Origin: JANWHZ01 sp964527385
Lineage (GTDB): Bacteria > Patescibacteriota > Saccharimonadia > Saccharimonadales > UBA4665
Reading direction: 5' to 3'
Assembly: GCA_964527385.1 (NCBI GenBank)
Contig: CAZGPZ010000005.1
Location: 1 to 27,438, forward strand
DNA: 27,438 bases
The notes beneath the pieces were generated by a model. The model searched no databases, was not told where the DNA came from, and saw only the letters and a program-made list of their open reading frames with translations. Shown here in pieces: positions 1 to 6,683 of the stretch. Each line of letters starts with the position of its first letter. Within the stretch, counting starts at the first letter, position 1. A program made the position numbers and the translations under genes.

Positions 1-446
1 CTAGTCTCTGAACCTTCCGAGAACTCTTAACCTATTCTCGGCTTGGCTGCGGATTATCGTATTCTTTCGAATGTAGATTTCCCGCAATTCACCCAATGTT
101 CACTACTTGGTTGCCCAAGTAGGCTGCTTATAGCCTGCGTGAATCTCTCGGTGGCAGTTGGCGCAAAGCAAAACACATTTGTCTGCTTCGGTTTTATTTC
201 TCTCCCATGACCTTGTAAGACCACTGGAGGAAATGCCAAATTCTTTTGTGCTTGCGTCTTTGTGATGTAGATCAAGTGCATCAATGCACTTGTCGTATCC
301 GCAGAGTTCACACTTTTCGCCTCTATATTCAACAAGCATTTGTCGAATCTTCTGGCGGCGTTTGGCGACTGCCTTCTTGAGATATTCAGCACGATCGGCA
401 TACGTTCGGTTATCCGGCATACATTTTATTGTATACCAAGTTCACC
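1..446 (-). ncRNA. Group I self-splicing intron in tRNA-Asn, 3' end beyond window
   Basis: Reading the minus strand, the sequence after the tRNA anticodon shows the conserved core of a group I intron. A P2-like hairpin pairs 431-437 with 416-422. P4 is formed by 79-87 (TTGCGGGAA) and 48-55 (ATCCGCAG). A small P5-like hairpin lies at 61-72 and has a GAAA loop. A 7-bp P6-like stem pairs 35-41 with 17-23. Positions 1-14 read GGTTCAGAGACTAG, the classic P7/R element. The phrase CCGCAGCCAAGCC closely matches the Tetrahymena-type core. The HNH gene sits between P2 and the core. The end of P7, P8, P9 and the 3' splice site lie left of position 1. The 5' splice site is placed after U447 because the tRNA sequence stops there. 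I could not find a convincing P1 with the usual U.G pair, so the boundary may be off by a few bases. Confidence 0.85.
103..420 (-). CDS. Intron-encoded HNH homing endonuclease
   Basis: A 105-residue protein with the zinc-binding HNH layout: CELCGYDKC (about residues 37-45), DLHHKD in the middle as the catalytic His motif, and CANCHREIH near the C-terminus. The N-terminal 30 residues are very basic and probably contact DNA. HNH proteins of this size are common mobility enzymes of group I introns: they nick or cut intron-less alleles so that the intron is copied in by repair. Its position inside the tRNA-Asn intron, between P2 and the catalytic core, fits this role. The start codon lies in the 3' strand of the P2 hairpin (416-422) and no Shine-Dalgarno is visible, so RNA folding could limit translation. 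The stop codon falls just before the intron core. The reading frame is intact, which suggests recent activity. Confidence 0.85.
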   Translation of the reverse strand: MPDNRTYADRAEYLKKAVAKRRQKIRQMLVEYRGEKCELCGYDKCIDALDLHHKDASTKEFGISSSGLTRSWERNKTEADKCVLLCANCHREIHAGYKQPTWATK

Positions 447-481
447 AACAGCCACCCGCTCTACCGCTGAGCTACCCCGGA
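447..481 (-). tRNA. tRNA-Asn(GUU), 5' exon only
   Basis: The minus strand gives acceptor TCCGGGG, linker TA, D-arm GCTC-AGCGGTA-GAGC, a G, anticodon stem GGTGG, then CT and the anticodon GTT. This matches the first 35 nt of a bacterial tRNA-Asn. The 3' half (expected to start AACCAC) is absent; a group I intron follows instead, so the 3' exon should lie beyond the left edge. The D-loop is short but normal, and this is the only one of the three local copies without a D-arm insertion, so it is the likely functional gene. Confidence 0.85.
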
Positions 482-520
482 ATATAAATGTGCTAACAAT
501 TTACTCAGAGAAAGTGGTTG

Positions 521-578
521 ATTACCCGCTCTACCTCCTTCGCTATTCAGCGAAGTCCAGCGGAGAGCTACCCCGGAA
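521..578 (-). repeat. tRNA-Asn 5'-half copy B with enlarged palindromic D-arm
   Basis: This 58-nt unit begins TTCCGGGGTAGCTC like the real tRNA-Asn and ends GGTAGAGCGGGTAAT. Between the two D-stem strands it carries TCCGCTGGAC followed by a hairpin CTTCGCT-GAAT-AGCGAAG (7-bp stem). The anticodon stem and anticodon are missing, so it cannot be a working tRNA. The first bases supply the last codons and stop of the GIY-YIG gene. It shares the GGGTAAT end with copy C but not with the real tRNA gene, so B and C form a repeat family. Confidence 0.85.
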
Positions 579-816
579 TAAATTGTTTAATGAATTCCCG
601 ACCATTGCCTGATTTGAGTTGTTTCTCTCGCCTCAGTGCATCGGAGCGGGTGGCTGCTGATTCTTGGTAGATCAGTACCCACTCACCTCGATATCTTGAC
701 GTAAAACCACCCAGCAAATGTTGGTTATGCTCGTAAAGTCTCCTGGTCATATCCTCAGTTTGGCCAGTATACGTCTTGCTGACAGTAGCGTTGTAGATGA
801 CGTAGATAGTAAACAT
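568..816 (-). CDS. Small stand-alone GIY-YIG nuclease
   Basis: An 82-residue single-domain GIY-YIG protein of the UvrC-N/URI-like type. The first strand is FTIYVIYN in place of GIY, followed by the YTG motif at about residue 16, the catalytic-type Arg in TRRLYEHN, and the family's typical C-terminal REKQLKSGNGREFIK block. These enzymes make a nick or double-strand break using one metal and a Tyr/Arg/Glu set; many are homing or mobility nucleases. It has no separate DNA-binding domain. It lies between tRNA-half copies C (upstream) and B (downstream), and its last codons (Ile-Pro-Gly-stop) are encoded by the TTCCGGGGTAG of copy B. That coupling of reading frame to tRNA sequence suggests an element that inserts at, or duplicates, tRNA 5' ends. 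Its role in mobility is inference. Confidence 0.8.
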   Translation of the reverse strand: MFTIYVIYNATVSKTYTGQTEDMTRRLYEHNQHLLGGFTSRYRGEWVLIYQESAATRSDALRREKQLKSGNGREFIKQFIPG

Positions 817-827
817 CTCTTCAGATT

Positions 828-872
828 ATTACCCGCTCTACCTCCGCTGTCCAGCGGAGAGCTACCCCGGAA
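828..872 (-). repeat. tRNA-Asn 5'-half copy C with palindromic D-arm
   Basis: A 45-nt unit with the tRNA-Asn acceptor and D-stem sequence, TTCCGGGGTAGCTC ... GGTAGAGCGGG. Compared with the true gene, the D-loop has gained TCCGCTGGAC plus AGG. The new bases pair with the original AGCGG to make the hairpin TCCGCT-GGAC-AGCGGA. It ends GGGTAAT exactly as copy B does. It lies 11 nt upstream of the GIY-YIG start codon. Confidence 0.85.
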
Positions 873-875
873 CGT

Positions 876-905
876 AAAAAGAACGCTCATCATATTTCAG
901 ATGAG
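876..905 (-). terminator. Possible terminator hairpin upstream of copy C
   Basis: On the minus strand CTCATC (900-905) pairs with GATGAG (886-891) across an 8-nt loop, followed by CG and a T-rich TTCTTTTT run. The stem is only 6 bp. It could insulate the tRNA locus from read-through. Weak support. Confidence 0.35.
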
Positions 906-975
906 ACAGGTTGGATTATACCGAATATGGGCTTGGGTGGCAACAGCCCGGAGTACGCGGACAAAGTGCTAGTGG

Positions 976-981
976 TACTAT
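976..981 (+). promoter_or_regulatory. -10 box, leaderless start of debranching gene
   Basis: TACTAT ends 9 nt before the ATG at 991, placing the expected transcription start on or next to the start codon. No good -35 hexamer is seen at the usual distance. Confidence 0.4.
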
Positions 982-990
982 TAGTAGGAC

Positions 991-2571
991 ATGAACGTGC
1001 CAGATGACCATTTGCCGAAGCTGCTTCCCGGCGAAGAGATTGTAAATATCCAGGCGTTCAAAGCGCCGAAATTGGCGCATATACCTAACACGATCGAAGA
1101 ACTGAGCCGGTTGGCTGGGGTTGGCCAAAGCGGGCAGATCGGGCGTTTCGGGCCGGTGCGGGCGGCTACGCCGTTGTTTGGCGACCGAAGCGACAAGCAT
1201 TTCCGACGGTACGAAGCGATTTTCGGCCGCGATGCACTGCGGGTGGCGCTCAACCTGCTTGACCGCTTCCCCAAGCTTGCCCGGAGCACGTTGGTAGCTT
1301 TGGCACAACTGCAAGGGGTGACTACCGATAACGGCAGCGAAGAAGAACCGGGACGAATCGTGCATGAGGTGCGCGACCCGAAGGATGACCCAATAGCCCA
1401 GGACCTGGCGCGCGAATACGGCTGGGGTTGGCCGTATTACGGCTCGGTTGACGCGACGCCGGAGTATATCCGCTTGCTGGCGGCATACTGTCGGCGGACA
1501 GCCGAAGGCTTTGGGTTCCTGAAAGCTACGTATATCAGCCGTGACGACCGGGTGATGACCTTCGGCCAATCGCTCGTCAGCGCGGTGGATTGGATCCTGC
1601 GTAGGATGGACGCGAACAAAGAAGGGCTGGTGGAATTCAAGCGGCGCAACCCACACGGGCTGGAAAACCAGGCATGGAAAGACTCGTGGGATGCATATTT
1701 CCACGCCGACGGCACGATGGCGAACCACAAGAAAGGCGTCGCGTCGATAGAGGTTCAACGCGTCGCGTTCGATGCCCTCATTGATGCAGCTGAGTTGTAC
1801 GAGCAGCACTTGGACCGTGCGAGCCAGGCCGTGGAGCTGCGCGAGCGCTCCGAACAGCTGCGGCACAATATTATGAACAAGTTTTGGACGGACGAGCGCG
1901 GCGGATATTTTGTGCTGGGCACTGACCGTGACGCGCATGGCGCACTGCGCCAGCTGAAAGTCAAAACGTCGAACATGGGGCACCTATTGCACTCCCGCCT
2001 GCTGATGAGCGGCGACGACGAAGTGACGTTCAAGCGCGAAGCCTTGATTATGCAGGTCTTTTCAGAGCGCATGTTGTGCCTGAATGGCATACGTACATTG
2101 GCGTCCGACGAGGTCCGTTTTCGTCCGGGGGCATACCACAACGGCAGCTGCTGGGCGTGGGATAATTTTGTCATATCGCAAGGGTTAGACTTGCACGGGT
2201 ACCTGGCGCTTGGCGATTATATCGAGCAAATTATCGTCGACGACGTGGACTACGCGCAGCGCTTCGTGGAGTTCATGCGTGGCGACAACGACCCATCATA
2301 TCGGTTTAACACGAATATTGTCGATGTGTGGGACGCGAAGAATGATCGCCTGAACCACCTGGAGCAGCCGCCGCAGGACATGCAGGCATGGACGACCGCG
2401 GCGGTGCTGGCGATCAAGCTGGAGCGCAAGATGCGCAAATATTCACGCCTGTCGTATGACCCAAGCAAGCGGAGCATCGAGCACAAAATCTTGGAATCTT
2501 TGGCTGACCACCCATATATGCCGAAGGCGCAACAGGTCAAGATCAGCGACGAAAAGCTTTCCCGGCTATGA
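991..2571 (+). CDS. Amylo-alpha-1,6-glucosidase / glycogen-debranching-like glycoside hydrolase
   Basis: A 526-residue protein of the (alpha/alpha)6-barrel glucosidase type related to the glucosidase half of debranching enzymes (GH133-like). Visible blocks are FGRDA (about 78-82), GSVDATP (about 151-157), QAWKDSWD (about 227-234, a typical acid-bearing segment) and YHNGSCWAWDN (about 381-391). It probably removes glucose branches from alpha-glucans or a related storage or capsule polysaccharide in the cytosol; no signal peptide is seen. The transferase half of eukaryotic debrancher is absent. Its last 6 bases overlap the end of the convergent glycosyltransferase, and the tail-to-tail pairing suggests shared glycan metabolism. 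The start at 991 is the first ATG and has a -10 box just before it. The exact substrate cannot be read from sequence. Confidence 0.85.
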   Translation: MNVPDDHLPKLLPGEEIVNIQAFKAPKLAHIPNTIEELSRLAGVGQSGQIGRFGPVRAATPLFGDRSDKHFRRYEAIFGRDALRVALNLLDRFPKLARSTLVALAQLQGVTTDNGSEEEPGRIVHEVRDPKDDPIAQDLAREYGWGWPYYGSVDATPEYIRLLAAYCRRTAEGFGFLKATYISRDDRVMTFGQSLVSAVDWILRRMDANKEGLVEFKRRNPHGLENQAWKDSWDAYFHADGTMANHKKGVASIEVQRVAFDALIDAAELYEQHLDRASQAVELRERSEQLRHNIMNKFWTDERGGYFVLGTDRDAHGALRQLKVKTSNMGHLLHSRLLMSGDDEVTFKREALIMQVFSERMLCLNGIRTLASDEVRFRPGAYHNGSCWAWDNFVISQGLDLHGYLALGDYIEQIIVDDVDYAQRFVEFMRGDNDPSYRFNTNIVDVWDAKNDRLNHLEQPPQDMQAWTTAAVLAIKLERKMRKYSRLSYDPSKRSIEHKILESLADHPYMPKAQQVKISDEKLSRL

Positions 2572-3807
2572 ACGCGTGCCGGTTGCCTTGCGGTTTCGTT
2601 TAGGCTTAGCCTGAGCCATGCGGCGTTTTGCTTGTTTGCGGAGCACCGTTTCGAACCGGTCAAGATATTGCTTGGCCATGCACGTTGCCGAGAACTTGTC
2701 CTCAACAGACTTGCGGCAGGCGGCGGGATCGATCTCGCCGACGCGCTTCATGTATTGGGCGAATTCTTTTTCGGTATGCGCCAAGAAGCCGTTGGTGCCA
2801 TGCTGGATAATTTCGGGGAGCGCTCCGCGTGCCATGGCGATGACCGGCGTGCCGCAGGCCAAGGCTTCGATGGGCGCCATGCCGAACGGTTCTTCCCATT
2901 GGATCGGGAACAAAAGCGCCCGCGCGTGGCTGAGGAAATCCATTTTGTTTTGGCCGCTGAGATCGCCAACGTATTCGATCTCGCCTTCTTCCAAGTAAGG
3001 GAAAATCTCGTCGCTGAAGTAACGGAAGTCTATCAGGCTGCGGAAACGGCTCGATGGGTTGGCAAGTTCTAAAATAACCTGTCGGGGCCGGTTCATGCTG
3101 CCAACGATGCCGGCAAGCTTCAGCTTGTAGCCGAGCTGCGAGCACAACCGGGCGGCGATACCCTGCCCTTTGTCGGGGTGCGAACGTGCCAAGGTAACGA
3201 AATAGTCGCTCTTGTGGCTGACGAAGGGGAATTGCGCCGGGTCGACGCCATTGTGGACGGGCTTGAGCATGACGGGGCGCAACGCCCGCGGCGCCTTGTC
3301 GGCAAGTGCATGCGAAATACAGACAATGAACAGGTTTTTTTGCTCGGTGAGGCGCTGCGACTGCGCGACTTGGCGCCACATCGGCGTGTTGTCCGGGATA
3401 TCCATGGCCAGGCGGTCGGGCGTGGTGAATGGTGGATTGTGCAGCGTATGGACTACCGGTGGCAAGCCGTCGGCATATGCCGCGGCAAGCATATCCGGTA
3501 TGAAATTATGCGAATGAATAATATCGAAATCACCGGCAGCGAGGACTTTGTTCAGGGCAAACATCGTCTGCGCAGCATAAATTGGCAATGATTCATAGGC
3601 GGGGCGATGGATGTATTCGTACTGTCCCGCGCGGTACAATGAGTGGTTCTTCGTGGCTTTGATGGTGGTGTCGCCGATGGTAAACAGCTCGACTTCAGCA
3701 CCGAGCTCCATCAGGGCTGGAACGAGTACTGCCAATACATTTTCTATGCCGCCGTAGCCTATTGGGGGAATCGGCAACCAGGGCGGCGCGAGCATGGCGA
3801 TTTTCAT
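2566..3807 (-). CDS. GT4-family glycosyltransferase
   Basis: A GT-B fold glycosyltransferase of about 413 residues. The N-terminal domain begins KIAMLAPPWLPIPPIGYGG, the usual acceptor-side strand and Gly loop. The C-terminal nucleotide-sugar site is EEPFGMAPIEALACGTPVI, with the paired Glu residues of GT4 enzymes, followed by a Lys/Arg-rich tail. It probably transfers a sugar from a nucleotide donor to a polysaccharide or glycolipid at the inner membrane face. I chose the ATG at 3805-3807 because it starts the conserved strand and has GGGAGGGG upstream; the frame stays open 30 codons further 5' but that segment is not conserved-looking. It converges on the debranching gene with a short overlap. 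Confidence 0.85.
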   Translation of the reverse strand: MKIAMLAPPWLPIPPIGYGGIENVLAVLVPALMELGAEVELFTIGDTTIKATKNHSLYRAGQYEYIHRPAYESLPIYAAQTMFALNKVLAAGDFDIIHSHNFIPDMLAAAYADGLPPVVHTLHNPPFTTPDRLAMDIPDNTPMWRQVAQSQRLTEQKNLFIVCISHALADKAPRALRPVMLKPVHNGVDPAQFPFVSHKSDYFVTLARSHPDKGQGIAARLCSQLGYKLKLAGIVGSMNRPRQVILELANPSSRFRSLIDFRYFSDEIFPYLEEGEIEYVGDLSGQNKMDFLSHARALLFPIQWEEPFGMAPIEALACGTPVIAMARGALPEIIQHGTNGFLAHTEKEFAQYMKRVGEIDPAACRKSVEDKFSATCMAKQYLDRFETVLRKQAKRRMAQAKPKRNRKATGTRS

Positions 3808-3839
3808 CTGTGAACTAAACCCCTCCCGTGGGTATCTCC

Positions 3840-3869
3840 AGCATATACCCAATGGTGTGATTTTTGCAA
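3840..3869 (-). promoter_or_regulatory. Sigma70-type promoter for GT4 gene
   Basis: On the minus strand, TTGCAA (3864-3869) and TATGCT (3840-3845) are separated by 18 nt, with TATATG as an alternative -10 at 16 nt. The predicted transcript has a leader of roughly 25-30 nt containing a GGGAGGGG ribosome site. Confidence 0.5.
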
Positions 3870-3960
3870 CTTTGTAGCATCTCAGCACTGAAGTCATCCG
3901 CCGCCAGGGGAACTGTGCACGTGAAGTGATACGGTTTTCGAGGCTAAGGCTTTCGGCGCG

Positions 3961-4182
3961 CTAGCCGTCGAGCGGATGATTGCCGAAAAAGTGCCAATCT
4001 ATGTACTGTGCTAGTAGATGGTCCAGCTCATCAACGCCCAGGTGTTGCGTCTCGGGGCTAGCGCTCAGGACGTCAAATAATTTATGTGCCGTATCCAGGT
4101 ATCGCGCCCTTTGCTCGGGTGTCCAGCCCTCGGTGTAATCAGTTTTTGGCGGCGGGCTGAACTCGTTGGCGGTTAGTTGCAC
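3961..4182 (-). CDS. Small unknown protein downstream of smpB
   Basis: A 73-residue acidic, mostly helical protein with no family I recognise. It has aromatic-rich ends (YTEGWTPEQRARYLDTAH near residue 16, DWHFFGNHPLDG at the C-terminus) and no membrane segment or signal peptide. It starts with GTG only 9 nt after the smpB stop, with TAGGGAG at a good distance, so it is probably co-transcribed and translationally linked with smpB. The pattern of helical heptads and a conserved-looking tail suggests a real gene rather than chance, but the function is unknown. Confidence 0.6.
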   Translation of the reverse strand: MQLTANEFSPPPKTDYTEGWTPEQRARYLDTAHKLFDVLSASPETQHLGVDELDHLLAQYIDWHFFGNHPLDG

Positions 4183-4191
4183 AATTGCTCC

Positions 4192-4659
4192 CTATCTATG
4201 TGAATACTTGGTCGCAGCGCGGATAGTTCGCTCTTCGTCACGCTTTTTCAAAACCTGACGCTTATCAAACTTGCGTTTACCTTTGCCCACGGCGATGCGG
4301 AGCTTGATATACCTGCCACTTGTCAGTATTTCCATCGGGACGATCGTTCGCCCCTGGTGCTTGGCTTCTACGAGCGCATCGATTTCGCGGCGTTTGGCGA
4401 GGACTTTGCGGGCTTGGGTTTGTTCGGTTTCGGGGATGGGAATGCCGCTCGTGCCGATGACGCTGGCATTGACCAACCACAGCTCATCGCCTTTTGTGGT
4501 GACGTAGGCGCCGCGCAACTGGCCGTGCCCCAGGCGGAGGGATTTGGCTTCGCGCCCATTCAATGCCAACCCCACGACCAAACTATCGCCGAGTTCGTAG
4601 TCGAACCTGGCGCGGCGGTTCTGGATGCGTTTGGCTTGCTGGGGTTTCTTCTTGGCCAT
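4192..4659 (-). CDS. smpB: SsrA-binding protein SmpB
   Basis: A 155-residue protein with the full SmpB plan: the OB-fold start RFDYELGDSLVVGLALNGREAK, the central GAYVTTKGDELWLVNA strand pair, and the basic C-terminal tail VGKGKRKFDKRQVLKKRDEE that folds in the empty mRNA channel of stalled ribosomes. SmpB delivers tmRNA to stalled ribosomes in trans-translation. The N-terminus (MAKKKPQQAKRIQNRRARF) is basic as expected. A CATACT hexamer ends 7 nt before the ATG, suggesting leaderless transcription. I looked for ssrA (tmRNA) next to it and did not find it. Confidence 0.93.
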   Translation of the reverse strand: MAKKKPQQAKRIQNRRARFDYELGDSLVVGLALNGREAKSLRLGHGQLRGAYVTTKGDELWLVNASVIGTSGIPIPETEQTQARKVLAKRREIDALVEAKHQGRTIVPMEILTSGRYIKLRIAVGKGKRKFDKRQVLKKRDEERTIRAATKYSHR

Positions 4660-4692
4660 ACGCTGTAGTATGCCGCAAAACGCTGATTTGCG

Positions 4693-5781
4693 CTATCTGT
4701 TTGCGTTGGCAAATGCCCGCTCGGCGGCGTCCCACACGCTCGGGTCGTGCAGCTTGGTCATGCGGTAGTACCAGTACTCGCTGCCCCAGAGGTCGATCGT
4801 CTTCATCCCGGTGCGTTCCGCGAAGTCGATGGTTTGGTTGAACCGCGTGGCGTCGAGGGTATTATTTTGCTCGGCCAACGAAGACGTCAATATATCCTGT
4901 CCTGCTGGCGGCCACGGCTCTGCTTGCAGTTCGTGGACCACCGTGTCGTGTCCGGTCCATAGCTTTTCGGCACCCGCCAAGAAGGCGTAATACCACGCCG
5001 GGAACGGATACTGGGTGTAGCGGTTGAGCAAGGGCTGCCAGACGCGGCGGTAGATGGAGATGGCCGTTTCGTCGCCGAGCGGCGCGTTGATGGGCCAGCC
5101 GAGTGCGTTCTGGCTGCGCGATATGATCAGCGCGTGGCCTGGGTCGAGCTGCTTCACGAGAGCTGCTTCTTCGGACAACCTGCTGCGGCTTTCATCGGCG
5201 CAGGTGGCGAATGCCGTCAGGAAATACTCGTTTTCCAGCTGGTAGCTTTCCAGTGCCGGGCTGTGCTTGTAACGGTTGATGACCGCTGACATAAATCGTT
5301 CCAGCTGCGGTTGCCATATGTTCCTCGCCTCGCTAACCGCCCAATCGGGCATGTGGCACTCCGGCCAGCGTGGCTGGCGCAAGCCGATTGCCAGGGTAAT
5401 TTTGGCGCCGTGTGTTTCGGCCTGCTGGAATTCCCAGTCCAGTTCAGAAAAATCATACGTCCCTTTCGATTGCTCGATGTCGCTCCAGTAGCTGACGAGC
5501 CGGAGATGCTTGGCGTGCATGTCGTCGAGCACCGCCGACAGTACTTGGTGGGGATCAAGCCCAAGATATGACGCGTAATCGGCGATGAAACTAGTTCCCA
5601 GGACCAATGGCCGCTCCCGCTCGCTCCAGATGTACCACTCGCCGATGCTGAACATGCTGCCCGCCAGCAAGGTTATCGTGCAAATGCTTACGACCACCAC
5701 CTTATTCCACCAGTGGTGGTGCCAATACGCAGCGATCCGCGCGATCATCAAGTGCCAGGTGTTTTTCAGTGCCGCTGTCAT
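4693..5781 (-). CDS. Membrane-anchored clan GH-A-like glycoside hydrolase
   Basis: A protein of about 362 residues with one N-terminal membrane segment (about residues 27-45, VVVVSICTITLLAGSMF) and then an outside TIM-barrel domain. Features typical of clan GH-A are seen: YWSDIEQSKGTYDFSELD (about 98-115) on an early strand, LENEY with the putative acid/base Glu at about 185, and HELQAEPW (about 283-290) with the candidate nucleophile. It probably cleaves a cell-surface or host glycan. The frame is open 34 codons further upstream, but I place the start at the ATG at 5779-5781 because the upstream part overlaps the divergent glycosyltransferase start and looks non-coding. The specific sugar cannot be assigned. 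Confidence 0.7.
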   Translation of the reverse strand: MTAALKNTWHLMIARIAAYWHHHWWNKVVVVSICTITLLAGSMFSIGEWYIWSERERPLVLGTSFIADYASYLGLDPHQVLSAVLDDMHAKHLRLVSYWSDIEQSKGTYDFSELDWEFQQAETHGAKITLAIGLRQPRWPECHMPDWAVSEARNIWQPQLERFMSAVINRYKHSPALESYQLENEYFLTAFATCADESRSRLSEEAALVKQLDPGHALIISRSQNALGWPINAPLGDETAISIYRRVWQPLLNRYTQYPFPAWYYAFLAGAEKLWTGHDTVVHELQAEPWPPAGQDILTSSLAEQNNTLDATRFNQTIDFAERTGMKTIDLWGSEYWYYRMTKLHDPSVWDAAERAFANANR

Positions 5782-5796
5782 ACAATAGAACCTATC

Positions 5797-6603
5797 GTGA
5801 ATGATATTCGCATCAGTATTATCATACCCGCTTATAACGAAGCGCGCACGCTCGGCGCGTGTTTGGATGCTATTGCATCGCAAACAGCCAAGCCGTACGA
5901 AGTGATTGTCGTCGATAATAATTCAATCGACGGGACAGTAACCGTAGCCCGGAGATATGCATTCGTTCGAGTCATCCACGAGCCAAAACAAGGCGTGGCA
6001 TTTGCAAGAAATGCTGGCTTTAACGCGACGCGCGGGAATATCATCGCCCGGATCGACGCGGACGCGCGCTTGCCTGCAGATTGGGTGGAGCATCTCACGG
6101 AATTTTACTCGCTGCCAGGCCGTGAAATGTCGGTTTTCACGGGTGGTTGCCGGTTTTATAACCTACGGACTGGGTACCTGACTGGTCGGATGTATGACCT
6201 CATTGTCCACCGTTTCAACGCGCTCATCCTTGGCTACTATTTTCCGTGGGGGTCAAACAGTGCCTTGCCCGCCAAAGGGTGGCGGTCTGTCCGCCGCGAC
6301 GTCATCAATGCTGCGAATATCCACGAAGATTTGGACCTCGGGATCCACTTGCAAGCAGCCGGTTACCGGACGGTGTACCAGCCCTGGGTCCGCGTGCCAG
6401 TGATGGCGAAACGCATCATGGAAAACCGCGGGCAGCTGTGGCCGTATGCTGCCATGTGGCCGCGCACGTTCCGCGCTAATGGGTTGCGTGTATGGTCCCT
6501 GGTCTGGCCGTTCGCCGTGCTCGTGTGGCTCGGCGGCTACTGGATATTATTCATCGAACATGCAACCAAGGTCTTTTCAGTTTCCCGTGATGTTGGGAAG
6601 TGA
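5797..6603 (+). CDS. GT2-family glycosyltransferase
   Basis: A GT-A fold transferase of about 268 residues. It begins with ISIIIPAYNEARTLGACLD, then VDNNSIDGT and the metal-binding DxD-like motif in RIDADARLP. A late NIHEDLDLGIHL segment resembles the catalytic ED block. The C-terminus has a hydrophobic stretch (VWSLVWPFAVLVWLGGYWI) that probably inserts in the membrane, as in enzymes that sugar-coat lipids. A GTG start at 5797 is chosen because it opens the conserved strand; the in-frame ATG at 5713 lies inside the divergent hydrolase gene. A TACAAT hexamer at 5781-5786 could be its -10. The two divergent genes have only 15 nt between start codons, so their promoters must overlap coding sequence. 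Confidence 0.85.
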   Translation: MNDIRISIIIPAYNEARTLGACLDAIASQTAKPYEVIVVDNNSIDGTVTVARRYAFVRVIHEPKQGVAFARNAGFNATRGNIIARIDADARLPADWVEHLTEFYSLPGREMSVFTGGCRFYNLRTGYLTGRMYDLIVHRFNALILGYYFPWGSNSALPAKGWRSVRRDVINAANIHEDLDLGIHLQAAGYRTVYQPWVRVPVMAKRIMENRGQLWPYAAMWPRTFRANGLRVWSLVWPFAVLVWLGGYWILFIEHATKVFSVSRDVGK

Positions 6604-6605
6604 AA

Positions 6606-6634
6606 CTTAGGCACATCACCTAAGCTTTGTTGAT
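6606..6634 (+). terminator. Weak hairpin after GT2 gene
   Basis: CTTAGG (6606-6611) pairs with CCTAAG (6619-6624) across 7 nt and is followed by CTTTGTTGAT. It is a short stem with a poor U-tract. Confidence 0.35.
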
Positions 6635-6659
6635 TATTACCAACCTTCTATGATATAAT
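6630..6659 (+). promoter_or_regulatory. Sigma70-type promoter
   Basis: TTGATT (6630-6635), 18-nt spacer, then a consensus TATAAT (6654-6659). It drives the unknown gene at 6684 with a leader of about 17 nt. This is the only perfect TATAAT among the promoters I found here. Confidence 0.6.
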
Positions 6660-6683
6660 ACGAACAATAAGCGTATACCAACC

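Noticed and set aside
521..872. CRISPR array from the tRNA-like repeats
   Set aside because: Only two units, of different length, with a gene between them; they are tRNA-derived, not regularly spaced repeats.
916..1983. Long open frame (355 codons) on the minus strand opposite the debranching gene
   Set aside because: It is antisense to a clear glycoside hydrolase, has low-complexity composition and no motif; GC-rich coding DNA commonly gives such shadows.
3808..3960. Possible tmRNA (ssrA) near smpB
   Set aside because: The gap shows no tRNA-like acceptor/T-arm pair or tag frame; it contains the GT4 promoter instead.
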